From positions 1-12,908 of the forward strand of contig JACQZD010000025.1 in NCBI GenBank assembly GCA_016207865.1: a stretch of DNA of 12,908 nucleotides. The letters are read 5' to 3'. Under the pieces are notes generated by a model that searched no databases, was not told the DNA's origin, and worked only from the letters and a program-made list of their open reading frames with translations. Below are positions 6,310 to 12,577 of the stretch, piece by piece. Source of the stretch: Nitrospirota bacterium (GTDB taxonomy: Bacteria > Nitrospirota > Thermodesulfovibrionia > UBA6902 > DSMQ01). The position numbers and the translations under genes were made by a program. Each line of letters begins with the position of its first letter. The first letter of the stretch is position 1.

Positions 6310-8861
6310 CTTTAACGATAGACGGCAAAACAATTGAAGTTGAAGAAGGCACGACCATCCTTGAGGCTGCGCTGAAAAACGGCATCAGGATTCCAAATCT
6401 CTGCTACGACAGAAGGCTCAAGCCTTACGGCGCATGCAGGTTGTGCGTTGTTGAAGTGGAAGGTCAGCCGAGGCTTTTTGCTTCATGCTCAAGCCCGGTC
6501 ACCGCAGGCATGGCGGTAAAAACCGATACTCCGAAACTGAGAAAAGCGCGTCAGACCGTGCTTGAACTCATGCTGGTGCACCATCCCCTGGACTGCCCGC
6601 TGTGCGACAAGGCAGGCGAGTGCGACCTTCAGGACTTTGCATACGACTACGGAAAACCTGAGGCGCGCTTTATCAGACACCGGAAGAAAGCGCCGCCTGA
6701 TGTAAGGGGTCCGCTTGTAGAGCTAACCGCAAACAGATGCATTTTGTGCGGCAAATGCGTACGGCTTTGCGATGAGCATCAGGGCCGGGGAGCCTTAGGG
6801 TTTATCGGCAGGGGATTTCCTACAGTGGTCCAGCCTGCTTTCGGCGAAATCCTTGAGTGCGATTACTGCGGGCAGTGCATAGATGCATGCCCTACCGGCG
6901 CGCTTCTCAGTAAACCGTATAAATTCAAGGCAAGGCCCTGGTTCCTTGAAGAAAAAGATACCATATGCCCGTTCTGCGGCTGCGGCTGCACTCTGACTCT
7001 CGGGATACGGGACGGAGAAATATTAAGGTCACGGGGAGTAGAAGGCATAGGACAAAGCAAAGGCAATCTCTGCGGCAGGGGCAGATTCGGCTTTGATTAC
7101 ATTTACAGCAAAAACCGCCTGAAGACACCGCTGATTAGAATAACACCCAGAAACAGTTCAAAGTTAGGAGTTAAGAGTTTAGAGTTAAAAGACAAGTTTC
7201 AATCTCAAGATTCATCCCTCAACCCTCATCCTTCATCCTTTTTTAGAGAGGCTTCCTGGACTGAGGCGCTGAATTACATCAGCGAAAACCTCCGGTCCAT
7301 TTCAGAACAGCACGGGCCGTCTTCTATAGGCGCCATAGGCCCACACAGATGCACCAATGAAGATAACCATATGCTGCAAAAATTCATGAAGAACATTATC
7401 GGCTCAAACAATATTGACTCATCGGCAGCTTTTGGGTATGCGGTTGTTGAAAAGGCCTGGGAAACGGCCTTCGGTCAAAAACGCCACAGCATTAACCTTA
7501 CATCCCCCCTTGATAAAGAAGCCATTCTGATAGTGGAATCCGACCTGACTGTTACGCATCCGGTATTCGGGTTGAATATCTTACAGGCCCAAAGGGAAGG
7601 TTCAAAGATTATTGTTGCCGACAGCAGGGAGACAAAACTTACAAGACACAGCTCTCAGCAACTCGGGATAAAACCCGGAACAGGCATAGCCCTGCTTAAC
7701 GGAATAATGAAAATTATTATGGACCAAGGGCTTTTTAATAAAGAAACCATATCAGGTATTGCAGGTTTCTCTGCGCTTCAAACATTATTAAATGATTACA
7801 CCCCTGAGAAAGTCTGCAGGATTACCGGATTAACAGAAGCCGAACTGACAGCAGCCTCTGAAACATATGCCCGCGCCAAAAGCAGGATGATTTCCCTCAC
7901 AATAAGCGCTTCGGAAAACACCAAAGGCATGGATACCGTGCTTGCCGCTGCTAATCTTATCTTACTGCTCGGCGATGACCCCGGCTCGCTTCAGATACCT
8001 GCGGAATATTCAAACAGCTTCGGCGCATATCACCTTTTGAACGGTTCAAACGGTTTAAACAATTCAAGCACAGGAAAAGATATTTTTGAAATGCTTTACA
8101 ATCCGGATTCTATCAGGGCGTTATATATCATGGGAGAAGACCCTGCGCTCAACTTCCCTGACACCTCAAGTATAATCAATAAGTTGACTTCTTTGGATTT
8201 TCTGGTTGTTCAGGACATAGCGCTTACTGAGACCGCAAAATTAGCGCATGTAGTCCTGCCTGCGTCAAGCTGGGCTGAAAAAGACGGAACCTTCACCAAT
8301 GCCGAGGGGCTTATCCAGCAGCTGCAAAAAGTAATTGACGCGGCAGAACAGCCTCTTCCTGACTGGCGGATATTGAAAGACCTTGCTTTAAGCATGGGAA
8401 AAGACACAGGCATAAGAAACATTGAAGATATTACTAAGGCAATAACTTCATCCTTCATCCTTCATCCTTCATCCTTCAATTCTCAACCTTGTTTCAGCCC
8501 GATTAATTACTCCCCTGCCGAAAAATCAGACACTTATCCCATGGCCCTGATACTCAGGGACATTCTTCAGCACTCAGGGAGCATGTCTTCACGGTCCAAA
8601 TCACTGGACCTGGTGGCATCCGAGGCAATTCTTGAGATAAATGAAGAAGATGCCAAGAAACTCGGCATCGCTGACAACAGCCATGTAAAAGTAAGTTCAA
8701 GCCGCACCAGCGTTTATCTTAAGGCAAGGGTTTCCGACGAAATTCCGGAAGGCGCAGTATTTGTCTCTCTGCACTTTCCCCATGCAAAAATAAACACGCT
8801 GACCTCTCATTCAAACGGCATGCCTTCTATTACAATGGTAAAAATAGAAGCTGTGAAGTAA
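6303..8861 (+). CDS. nuoG: NuoG / formate dehydrogenase alpha-like Fe-S molybdopterin-fold subunit
   Basis: The 852-residue protein has a [2Fe-2S] domain (Cys34, Cys45, Cys48, Cys62), a His-ligated [4Fe-4S] site (His94, Cys98, Cys101, Cys107), a two-cluster ferredoxin domain (Cys146/149/152/156 and Cys186/189/192/196), then a molybdopterin-oxidoreductase N-terminal [4Fe-4S] site (Cys222, Cys225, Cys229, Cys257). The molybdopterin fold and its C-terminal dinucleotide-binding domain follow (EINEEDAKKLGI to the end). The Cys/Sec expected to ligate molybdenum in formate dehydrogenases is absent: after TNEDNHMLQKFM and GSNNID comes SSAAFGYAV. No in-frame UGA is present. It is therefore more like complex I NuoG, probably an electron conduit, although an unknown substrate cannot be excluded. 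No hydrogenase H-cluster motifs are present. Its ATG overlaps the nuoF stop (ATGGTAA). Two heptamer-repeat inserts lie in frame at residues about 285-313 and 715-729. Confidence 0.88.
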   Translation: MVTLTIDGKTIEVEEGTTILEAALKNGIRIPNLCYDRRLKPYGACRLCVVEVEGQPRLFASCSSPVTAGMAVKTDTPKLRKARQTVLELMLVHHPLDCPLCDKAGECDLQDFAYDYGKPEARFIRHRKKAPPDVRGPLVELTANRCILCGKCVRLCDEHQGRGALGFIGRGFPTVVQPAFGEILECDYCGQCIDACPTGALLSKPYKFKARPWFLEEKDTICPFCGCGCTLTLGIRDGEILRSRGVEGIGQSKGNLCGRGRFGFDYIYSKNRLKTPLIRITPRNSSKLGVKSLELKDKFQSQDSSLNPHPSSFFREASWTEALNYISENLRSISEQHGPSSIGAIGPHRCTNEDNHMLQKFMKNIIGSNNIDSSAAFGYAVVEKAWETAFGQKRHSINLTSPLDKEAILIVESDLTVTHPVFGLNILQAQREGSKIIVADSRETKLTRHSSQQLGIKPGTGIALLNGIMKIIMDQGLFNKETISGIAGFSALQTLLNDYTPEKVCRITGLTEAELTAASETYARAKSRMISLTISASENTKGMDTVLAAANLILLLGDDPGSLQIPAEYSNSFGAYHLLNGSNGLNNSSTGKDIFEMLYNPDSIRALYIMGEDPALNFPDTSSIINKLTSLDFLVVQDIALTETAKLAHVVLPASSWAEKDGTFTNAEGLIQQLQKVIDAAEQPLPDWRILKDLALSMGKDTGIRNIEDITKAITSSFILHPSSFNSQPCFSPINYSPAEKSDTYPMALILRDILQHSGSMSSRSKSLDLVASEAILEINEEDAKKLGIADNSHVKVSSSRTSVYLKARVSDEIPEGAVFVSLHFPHAKINTLTSHSNGMPSITMVKIEAVK
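7162..7238 (+). repeat. Two heptamer arrays inside nuoG (AGTTARR x4 and TTCATCC-like x4)
   Basis: Four consecutive 7-nt units (agttagg, agttaag, agtttag, agttaaa) occupy 7162-7189, and four more (ttcatcc, ctcaacc, ctcatcc, ttcatcc) occupy 7211-7238, separated by 21 nt. Both are read through in frame and encode a Ser/Lys/Leu-rich then Ser/Pro-rich stretch. It falls between the Molybdop_Fe4S4 segment and the FREASWTEAL helix that normally opens the next domain, so the array looks like an inserted loop. Confidence 0.75.
8447..8488 (+). repeat. TTCATCC heptamer array inside nuoG
   Basis: Four perfect TTCATCC units (8447-8474) are followed by two degenerate units (ttcaatt, ctcaacc). They are translated in frame as SSFILHPSSFNSQP, between the body of the molybdopterin fold and the C-terminal dinucleotide-binding domain. 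The low-complexity sequence is unlike its surroundings, as expected for a late insertion into a linker. Confidence 0.8.
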
Positions 8862-8874
8862 AAATTAAAAACAC

Positions 8875-8903
8875 TTGACAGTACCGGCAGAATTTTATAT
8901 AGT
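8875..8903 (+). promoter_or_regulatory. Sigma70-like promoter of the cytochrome c gene
   Basis: TTGACA (8875-8880) and TATAGT (8898-8903) are separated by 17 nt. This gives the cytochrome gene its own promoter just after the nuoG stop. A strong G-rich ribosome site (GGGGGGA) precedes the ATG at 8946. No clear terminator separates it from nuoG, so readthrough from the cluster is also possible. Confidence 0.65.
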
Positions 8904-8945
8904 TTCATAACGGCAAATAACCTTATCCTATCGGGGGGAAATAAA

Positions 8946-9689
8946 ATGAAAAAAATAATCCTGTCTTGCCTTTGTTGTTCAGTGCTTTTTATTCTGTCAA
9001 TAATCATTTCATCATCATCTGCCAGCGAGATAGATAAGCTGACCGGATGGAAATTTGCACAGCTCGCCAAGGGAGGCGTTTTATACGACAACTGGCCCGC
9101 AGAGCTCAGGGTAAAGGTAGATAAGACGCATCCAGCCTACCCTGCCGGAGGAAAAATAAAAGGCGCTGACACATGGCGCTGTAAAGAATGTCACGGATGG
9201 GACTATAAAGGCAGGGCCGGCGTTTATTCAAGCGGCGGGCATTATACAGGCATCGGGGGCATAAGGGCTTATGCCAATCAGGACCCGGTGGAAATAGTAA
9301 AGGTGCTTAAAAACAAAACACACGCTTTTGAAAACATGATAGGTGAAAGTGATCTTGAAGCCCTGGCGCTCTTTGTCTCCTTCGGGCAGATAGACATGGA
9401 CCTCTATATTGACCGCACAACAAAAAAAGTTATCGGCGAGCCTGCAAACGGCGCCAGAATATATTTAACCACATGTATAAAATGCCATGGCGAAGACGGC
9501 AAGGCTATAAACTCCGGCAATGCGCAAAAACCAGTATATATTGGAACATCCGCCAACAAAAACCCATGGGAAAACCTGCACAAAATCCGGTGGGGACATC
9601 CGGGAACTCAGATGATTTCCCTGCTCTTCTTGGGGCTTAAGGATCAGCTCGACGTCCTCTCATTCTGCAAAACATTGCCGGAGGAATAA
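8946..9689 (+). CDS. Exported dihaem c-type cytochrome
   Basis: The 247-residue protein starts with a signal peptide (MKKIIL, a hydrophobic core to about residue 22, then SSSSASE with probable cleavage after Ala26). The cysteines in the hydrophobic core come too early for a lipobox. The mature part has two haem c sites, CKECH (79-83) and CIKCH (177-181). Met131 (FENMIGE) and Met223 (GTQMIS) are candidate axial ligands, one in each domain. The layout is two class-I-like cytochrome domains in tandem, acting in the periplasm as an electron carrier or redox-enzyme subunit. It follows the NADH-linked cluster but has its own promoter and is in a different compartment, so a direct functional link is unproven. 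The exact family was not recognised. Confidence 0.88.
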   Translation: MKKIILSCLCCSVLFILSIIISSSSASEIDKLTGWKFAQLAKGGVLYDNWPAELRVKVDKTHPAYPAGGKIKGADTWRCKECHGWDYKGRAGVYSSGGHYTGIGGIRAYANQDPVEIVKVLKNKTHAFENMIGESDLEALALFVSFGQIDMDLYIDRTTKKVIGEPANGARIYLTTCIKCHGEDGKAINSGNAQKPVYIGTSANKNPWENLHKIRWGHPGTQMISLLFLGLKDQLDVLSFCKTLPEE

Positions 9690-9730
9690 GCGGGATAGAA
9701 TTTAGAGGGGGCGTTCTCTGCAAAATTGTC

Positions 9731-9770
9731 TTGACTTTTTTTAATTATAACTATATATTATAGTCATAAT
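9731..9770 (+). promoter_or_regulatory. Toxin-antitoxin promoter with overlapping palindromic operator
   Basis: TTGACT (9731-9736) and TATATT (9754-9759) have a 17-nt spacer. A 27-bp near-perfect palindrome covers the -10 box: ATTATAACTATA (9744-9755), a TAT centre, and TATAGTCATAAT (9759-9770), with one mismatched pair. Antitoxins of the Phd and VapB types repress their own operons by binding such palindromes, so this is the expected autoregulatory operator. The AGGTG ribosome site follows directly (9771-9775). Confidence 0.7.
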
Positions 9771-9780
9771 AGGTGCTTAT

Positions 9781-10050
9781 ATGATAACTAAAAATGTGAC
9801 CATAGTTGATGGCAAGAAAGATTTCACATCGCTTATAAAAAATGCCGTTGCTAAGAATGAAGACATAGTCATTACCAGACACGGCAAGCCTGTCGCGGCT
9901 CTTTTGCCATATAAAGAATATACTGACCTTAAAAAATTGAGGACTTACCTTAAGATGCTTGAATTTTCTTCAGAATTACGTAAAACCGGCATTAAAGCAA
10001 AAGATGTTTTCAAGGAGTCACGGAAAGAACTTGAAAGCAGAAATTCATGA
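9781..10050 (+). CDS. Phd/YefM-family antitoxin
   Basis: This 89-residue protein has the Phd/YefM N-terminal fold: a short strand (KNVTIVDGKKDFTSLI), a helix, then the diagnostic EDIVITRHGKPVAALLPYKEY (about residues 27-47), which dimerises and binds DNA. The charged C-terminal tail (about 60-89) would wrap the toxin. Its stop codon overlaps the toxin start as ATGA, the usual translational coupling in such pairs. It should neutralise the downstream PIN nuclease and repress the operon through the palindrome at 9744-9770. Confidence 0.88.
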   Translation: MITKNVTIVDGKKDFTSLIKNAVAKNEDIVITRHGKPVAALLPYKEYTDLKKLRTYLKMLEFSSELRKTGIKAKDVFKESRKELESRNS

Positions 10051-10481
10051 CAATTGTAGTTGACTCAGGCGTTATACTGAAGGCATACTTTTCCGATGAA
10101 GACGGACATGCCGAGGCGCAAAGGCTTATCGCAGACTACGCAAAGGGCAGCCTCACATTTCATGCGCCGTCCCTTATCACCTATGAAATAATCAATGCCT
10201 GTCTTGTTGCATCACGAATGGCGCGCTTCCCGAAAAACCGCGCAAAAGAGCTGATGGAAGAAATGCTTGATATTGAGATTATCAAAAAAGATATTGAGCA
10301 CTTAAAAACCCGCATCTTTGATATCTCTGTCAAATACAGCAAAAGCGCCTATGACAGCGCTTATATAGCCCTGGCCGAGTCCATGCAGATGTCTTTCTAC
10401 ACAGGAGATAAAAAACTGTTCAACAGCCTTAAGCAGGATTTCAGTTTTGTAAAATGGATTGGGAACTATCCCGGCGCGTAA
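10047..10481 (+). CDS. vapC: PIN-domain ribonuclease toxin (VapC type)
   Basis: The 144-residue protein is a PIN domain with all four expected acidic residues: Asp6 (VVDSGVI), Glu47 (ITYEIINA), Asp103 (AYDSAYIALAE) and Asp121 (YTGDKKL). VapC toxins are Mg2+-dependent RNases that cut specific tRNAs or rRNA when the antitoxin is lost. The start overlaps the antitoxin stop by 4 nt. The catalytic set and length are intact, so the pair looks functional. Such pairs are often horizontally acquired. Here it sits between the cytochrome gene and convergent aroE. Confidence 0.9.
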   Translation: MTIVVDSGVILKAYFSDEDGHAEAQRLIADYAKGSLTFHAPSLITYEIINACLVASRMARFPKNRAKELMEEMLDIEIIKKDIEHLKTRIFDISVKYSKSAYDSAYIALAESMQMSFYTGDKKLFNSLKQDFSFVKWIGNYPGA

Positions 10482-10506
10482 GAATAAAAGCCGGTATGAA
10501 AATTGG

Positions 10507-11352
10507 TTATGCTTTTGCGAGTCCTGACTTAAGCGCCTTTTGCATCACTGTAACAGGCGGTTTTTTGCCGGTCCACAATTCAAAGGCAAACACGCCCTGC
10601 CACAGGAGCATGCCGAGGCCATTGAGGGTTTTACATCCTTTTTTGGAAGCCTTATCAAGAAACGGAGTTCTTCTGTAGATTAAATCGCAGACAATATGTT
10701 TTTTGTGAAGATTATTTATATTGACAGGCAGCGGGTCTCCTTTTTTTAAACCGAGCGGGGTTGCGTTGATTATTATGTCAAGCTCATTAAATGCAAGGTT
10801 GAAGGATGAAGGTTGAAGGTTGAAAGGGAAAACATTTTTGCGGATTTTTCTTAAATCCCTGATTAACCTGCCTGCCTTTTTCTTATCTATATCAAACAAA
10901 ACTAATTTTCCTGCTTTTTCACTGAGATAATAGCTGATTGCGCGCGATGCCCCGCCTGCGCCGATTATCAGAATTTTCTTTCCGCAGACCTGTATTCCCG
11001 CCTCAGACAACGACTGCATAAATCCCCTGCCGTCTGTGTTATAGCCGGTAAGTTTTCCGTCTTTATTGACGATTGTATTTACTGCGCCGATGAACTGCGC
11101 CTCTTTATCAACCTCATCAAGCAATGAAATCACTTTTTCCTTATGCGGCACAGTTACATTTACGCCGGTAAGATTAAGCGCCCTTATTGCCCTGACAGCA
11201 TGCGGAAGGTCCTGCGGAGAAACTTTGAACGGCAGGTAGCGCATGTCAAGTCCCATGGCCTTAAATGCGGCATTATGCATTGCCGGCGACAGCGTGTGCT
11301 CTACCGGAAAGCCGAACAATCCAATTATTTTAGTTTTCCCACTTACATCCAT
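10507..11352 (-). CDS. aroE: Shikimate 5-dehydrogenase
   Basis: This NADPH-dependent enzyme reduces 3-dehydroshikimate to shikimate in aromatic amino-acid synthesis. The 281-residue product shows the substrate motif HTLSPAMHN (19-27; the usual first Ser is Thr20), NVTVPHKE with catalytic Lys71, Asn92, NTDG with catalytic Asp107, the Rossmann motif GAGGASRA (131-138), INATPLG (195-201), YRRTP (226-230) and the C-terminal NGLGMLLWQG. An in-frame heptamer repeat (about residues 178-187) adds a Phe/Asn/Ser-rich segment just before the INATPLG strand. The ATG at 11352 overlaps the end of the DUF512 gene by 23 nt and has an AAAGGGAT ribosome site. It is the last gene of the leftward pgsA-DUF512-aroE group and converges on vapC with only 25 nt between the stops and no clear terminator. 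Confidence 0.95.
   Translation of the reverse strand: MDVSGKTKIIGLFGFPVEHTLSPAMHNAAFKAMGLDMRYLPFKVSPQDLPHAVRAIRALNLTGVNVTVPHKEKVISLLDEVDKEAQFIGAVNTIVNKDGKLTGYNTDGRGFMQSLSEAGIQVCGKKILIIGAGGASRAISYYLSEKAGKLVLFDIDKKKAGRLIRDLRKIRKNVFPFNLQPSSFNLAFNELDIIINATPLGLKKGDPLPVNINNLHKKHIVCDLIYRRTPFLDKASKKGCKTLNGLGMLLWQGVFAFELWTGKKPPVTVMQKALKSGLAKA
10797..10824 (-). repeat. TTCAACC/TTCATCC heptamer array inside aroE
   Basis: On the plus strand the units are ggttgaa, ggatgaa, ggttgaa, ggttgaa, so the aroE coding strand carries TTCAACC, TTCAACC, TTCATCC, TTCAACC. This is the same heptamer family, in the same orientation relative to coding, as the arrays in nuoG at 7211-7238 and 8447-8488. Confidence 0.8.
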
Positions 11353-12556
11353 CGGTTATCCCTTTCGATAATCCTTCCGGGGTAGGCTCAACCGCCTTGA
11401 CCCCAAGCATAACATTGGGAATCAACAGGCAATCGCCTTTTACCTTCCCGAGCAGCGTCTTAAGTATATCCTTGCCGGTAAGCAGTCCCGCCACAGTGAC
11501 CGTCTGACCGAAAAACTTATTTTCTATCTTTAGAATCTCAAGTGAGAGTCCGTCTATGGCGCTGAATTTCTGCGCCGCCTCTTCAAGATACGGCGCAAAA
11601 GCGGCGCCTGTAACTGCAATCACTTTCCTCGGCTCCATCTTTTTAGGAATTTTCAATCTCTTCATGGAATTTAAAAATGACGGCACCAGCCCCACGCCGT
11701 TTTCAATCTGAGGAAGGTCGCCGTATTCTCCGATGGGAGGGAACGGCAGGCCTGCTTTTATGTATAACTCGTCCGCCGCATATACTACGGGGTCGCCGTG
11801 GCGTTTTTTAAACCTCTTGCTGAATTGCCTGATCATCTCTATTATTTTTTCAGCCTCTGCCTTTTCAACAGGTTTTACATGTGTCTTTCTGTGTTTTGTC
11901 AATCCCACTGGAACAACCGCAATTGATGCGATATAAGGATAAAACTTATACAGGTCCTTTATGGTCTTTGAAAGTTCCTCCCCGTCATTAATCCCCGGAA
12001 TTATTACAATCTGCGTGTGCAGCCTTATTTTATTGTTTACAAAATCCTGTATTTCGGCCAGGATATCAGGCGCCTTGGGATTGCCTAATATCTTTCTGCG
12101 CAGGTCATTGTTTGTGGTGTGAACTGAGACATAAATAGGACTGAGTGTCTGCTCAAAGATGCGTTTTTTATCGGCAGACGGAAGATTTGTCAGCGTTATA
12201 TAATTTCCATATAGGAAAGACATCCTGTAATCATCGTCCTTAAGGTAAAGCGATTTTCTCAGGCCCTTGGGCATCTGGTCAATAAAACAAAACAAGCATT
12301 TATTCCTGCAGGACTTCGGCCTAAACACCTTCAGTTCAAAACCCGGGTCGGTCTTTTGCTTCTTTTTAATTTTAACCAGATGAGTCCGGTCTCCTCTCTG
12401 GATTTTCAAATCCAGCATCCCGTCTTTTGAATGGTACATGTAATCAATAATGTCCTTGACCTGACTGCCGTTGACAGACAGAACAATGTCGTCCTTCCTA
12501 AGTCCGGCCTCATGGGCAGGGCTTCCTTCTGTTATATGACTGATTATAAGGCTCAT
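11330..12556 (-). CDS. DUF512 family PDZ/radical-SAM-like protein
   Basis: The 408-residue protein begins with a PDZ-like domain (ISHITEGSPAHEAGLRKDDIV to about residue 64). A Fe-S motif of the form CX3CX2C follows (Cys83, Cys87, Cys90 in KSCRNKCLFC) at the head of a radical-SAM-like barrel, with FIDQMPKGLRKSLYLKDDDY, SFLYGNYITLTNL and HTTNNDLRRKILGNPKAPDIL. The C-terminal half is the DUF512 domain (GVGLVPSFLNSM, VTGAAFAPYLEE, VAGLLTGKDI). This combination defines a conserved bacterial family of unknown function, in some annotations called putative radical SAM/FeS oxidoreductase. The length is normal. It starts 21 nt after the pgsA stop and overlaps aroE by 23 nt, so all three are probably cotranscribed. 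Confidence 0.9.
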   Translation of the reverse strand: MSLIISHITEGSPAHEAGLRKDDIVLSVNGSQVKDIIDYMYHSKDGMLDLKIQRGDRTHLVKIKKKQKTDPGFELKVFRPKSCRNKCLFCFIDQMPKGLRKSLYLKDDDYRMSFLYGNYITLTNLPSADKKRIFEQTLSPIYVSVHTTNNDLRRKILGNPKAPDILAEIQDFVNNKIRLHTQIVIIPGINDGEELSKTIKDLYKFYPYIASIAVVPVGLTKHRKTHVKPVEKAEAEKIIEMIRQFSKRFKKRHGDPVVYAADELYIKAGLPFPPIGEYGDLPQIENGVGLVPSFLNSMKRLKIPKKMEPRKVIAVTGAAFAPYLEEAAQKFSAIDGLSLEILKIENKFFGQTVTVAGLLTGKDILKTLLGKVKGDCLLIPNVMLGVKAVEPTPEGLSKGITDGCKWEN

Positions 12557-12577
12557 TTATTGCTCTTCACTATCCAT

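Noticed and set aside
7162..8488. Possible CRISPR-like repeats in nuoG
   Set aside because: The units are 7 nt, contiguous, without spacers, and are translated in frame.
6303..8861. Possible selenocysteine-containing formate dehydrogenase or [FeFe]-hydrogenase
   Set aside because: No in-frame UGA occurs, the metal-ligand position is not Cys or Sec, and no H-cluster cysteine motifs are present.
8967..8980. Cysteines in the cytochrome signal peptide as a lipobox
   Set aside because: They lie at residues 8-11, inside the hydrophobic core, too early for lipoprotein processing; a normal cleavage site follows near residue 26.
10471..10494. Possible terminator between vapC and aroE (CCGGC ... GCCGG)
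   Set aside because: The stem is only 5 bp with a 14-nt loop, overlaps the end of vapC, and is not followed by a T run.
10454..10678. A rightward 74-codon frame overlapping vapC and aroE
   Set aside because: It is antisense to the aroE C-terminus, which carries conserved motifs, and has no supported start.
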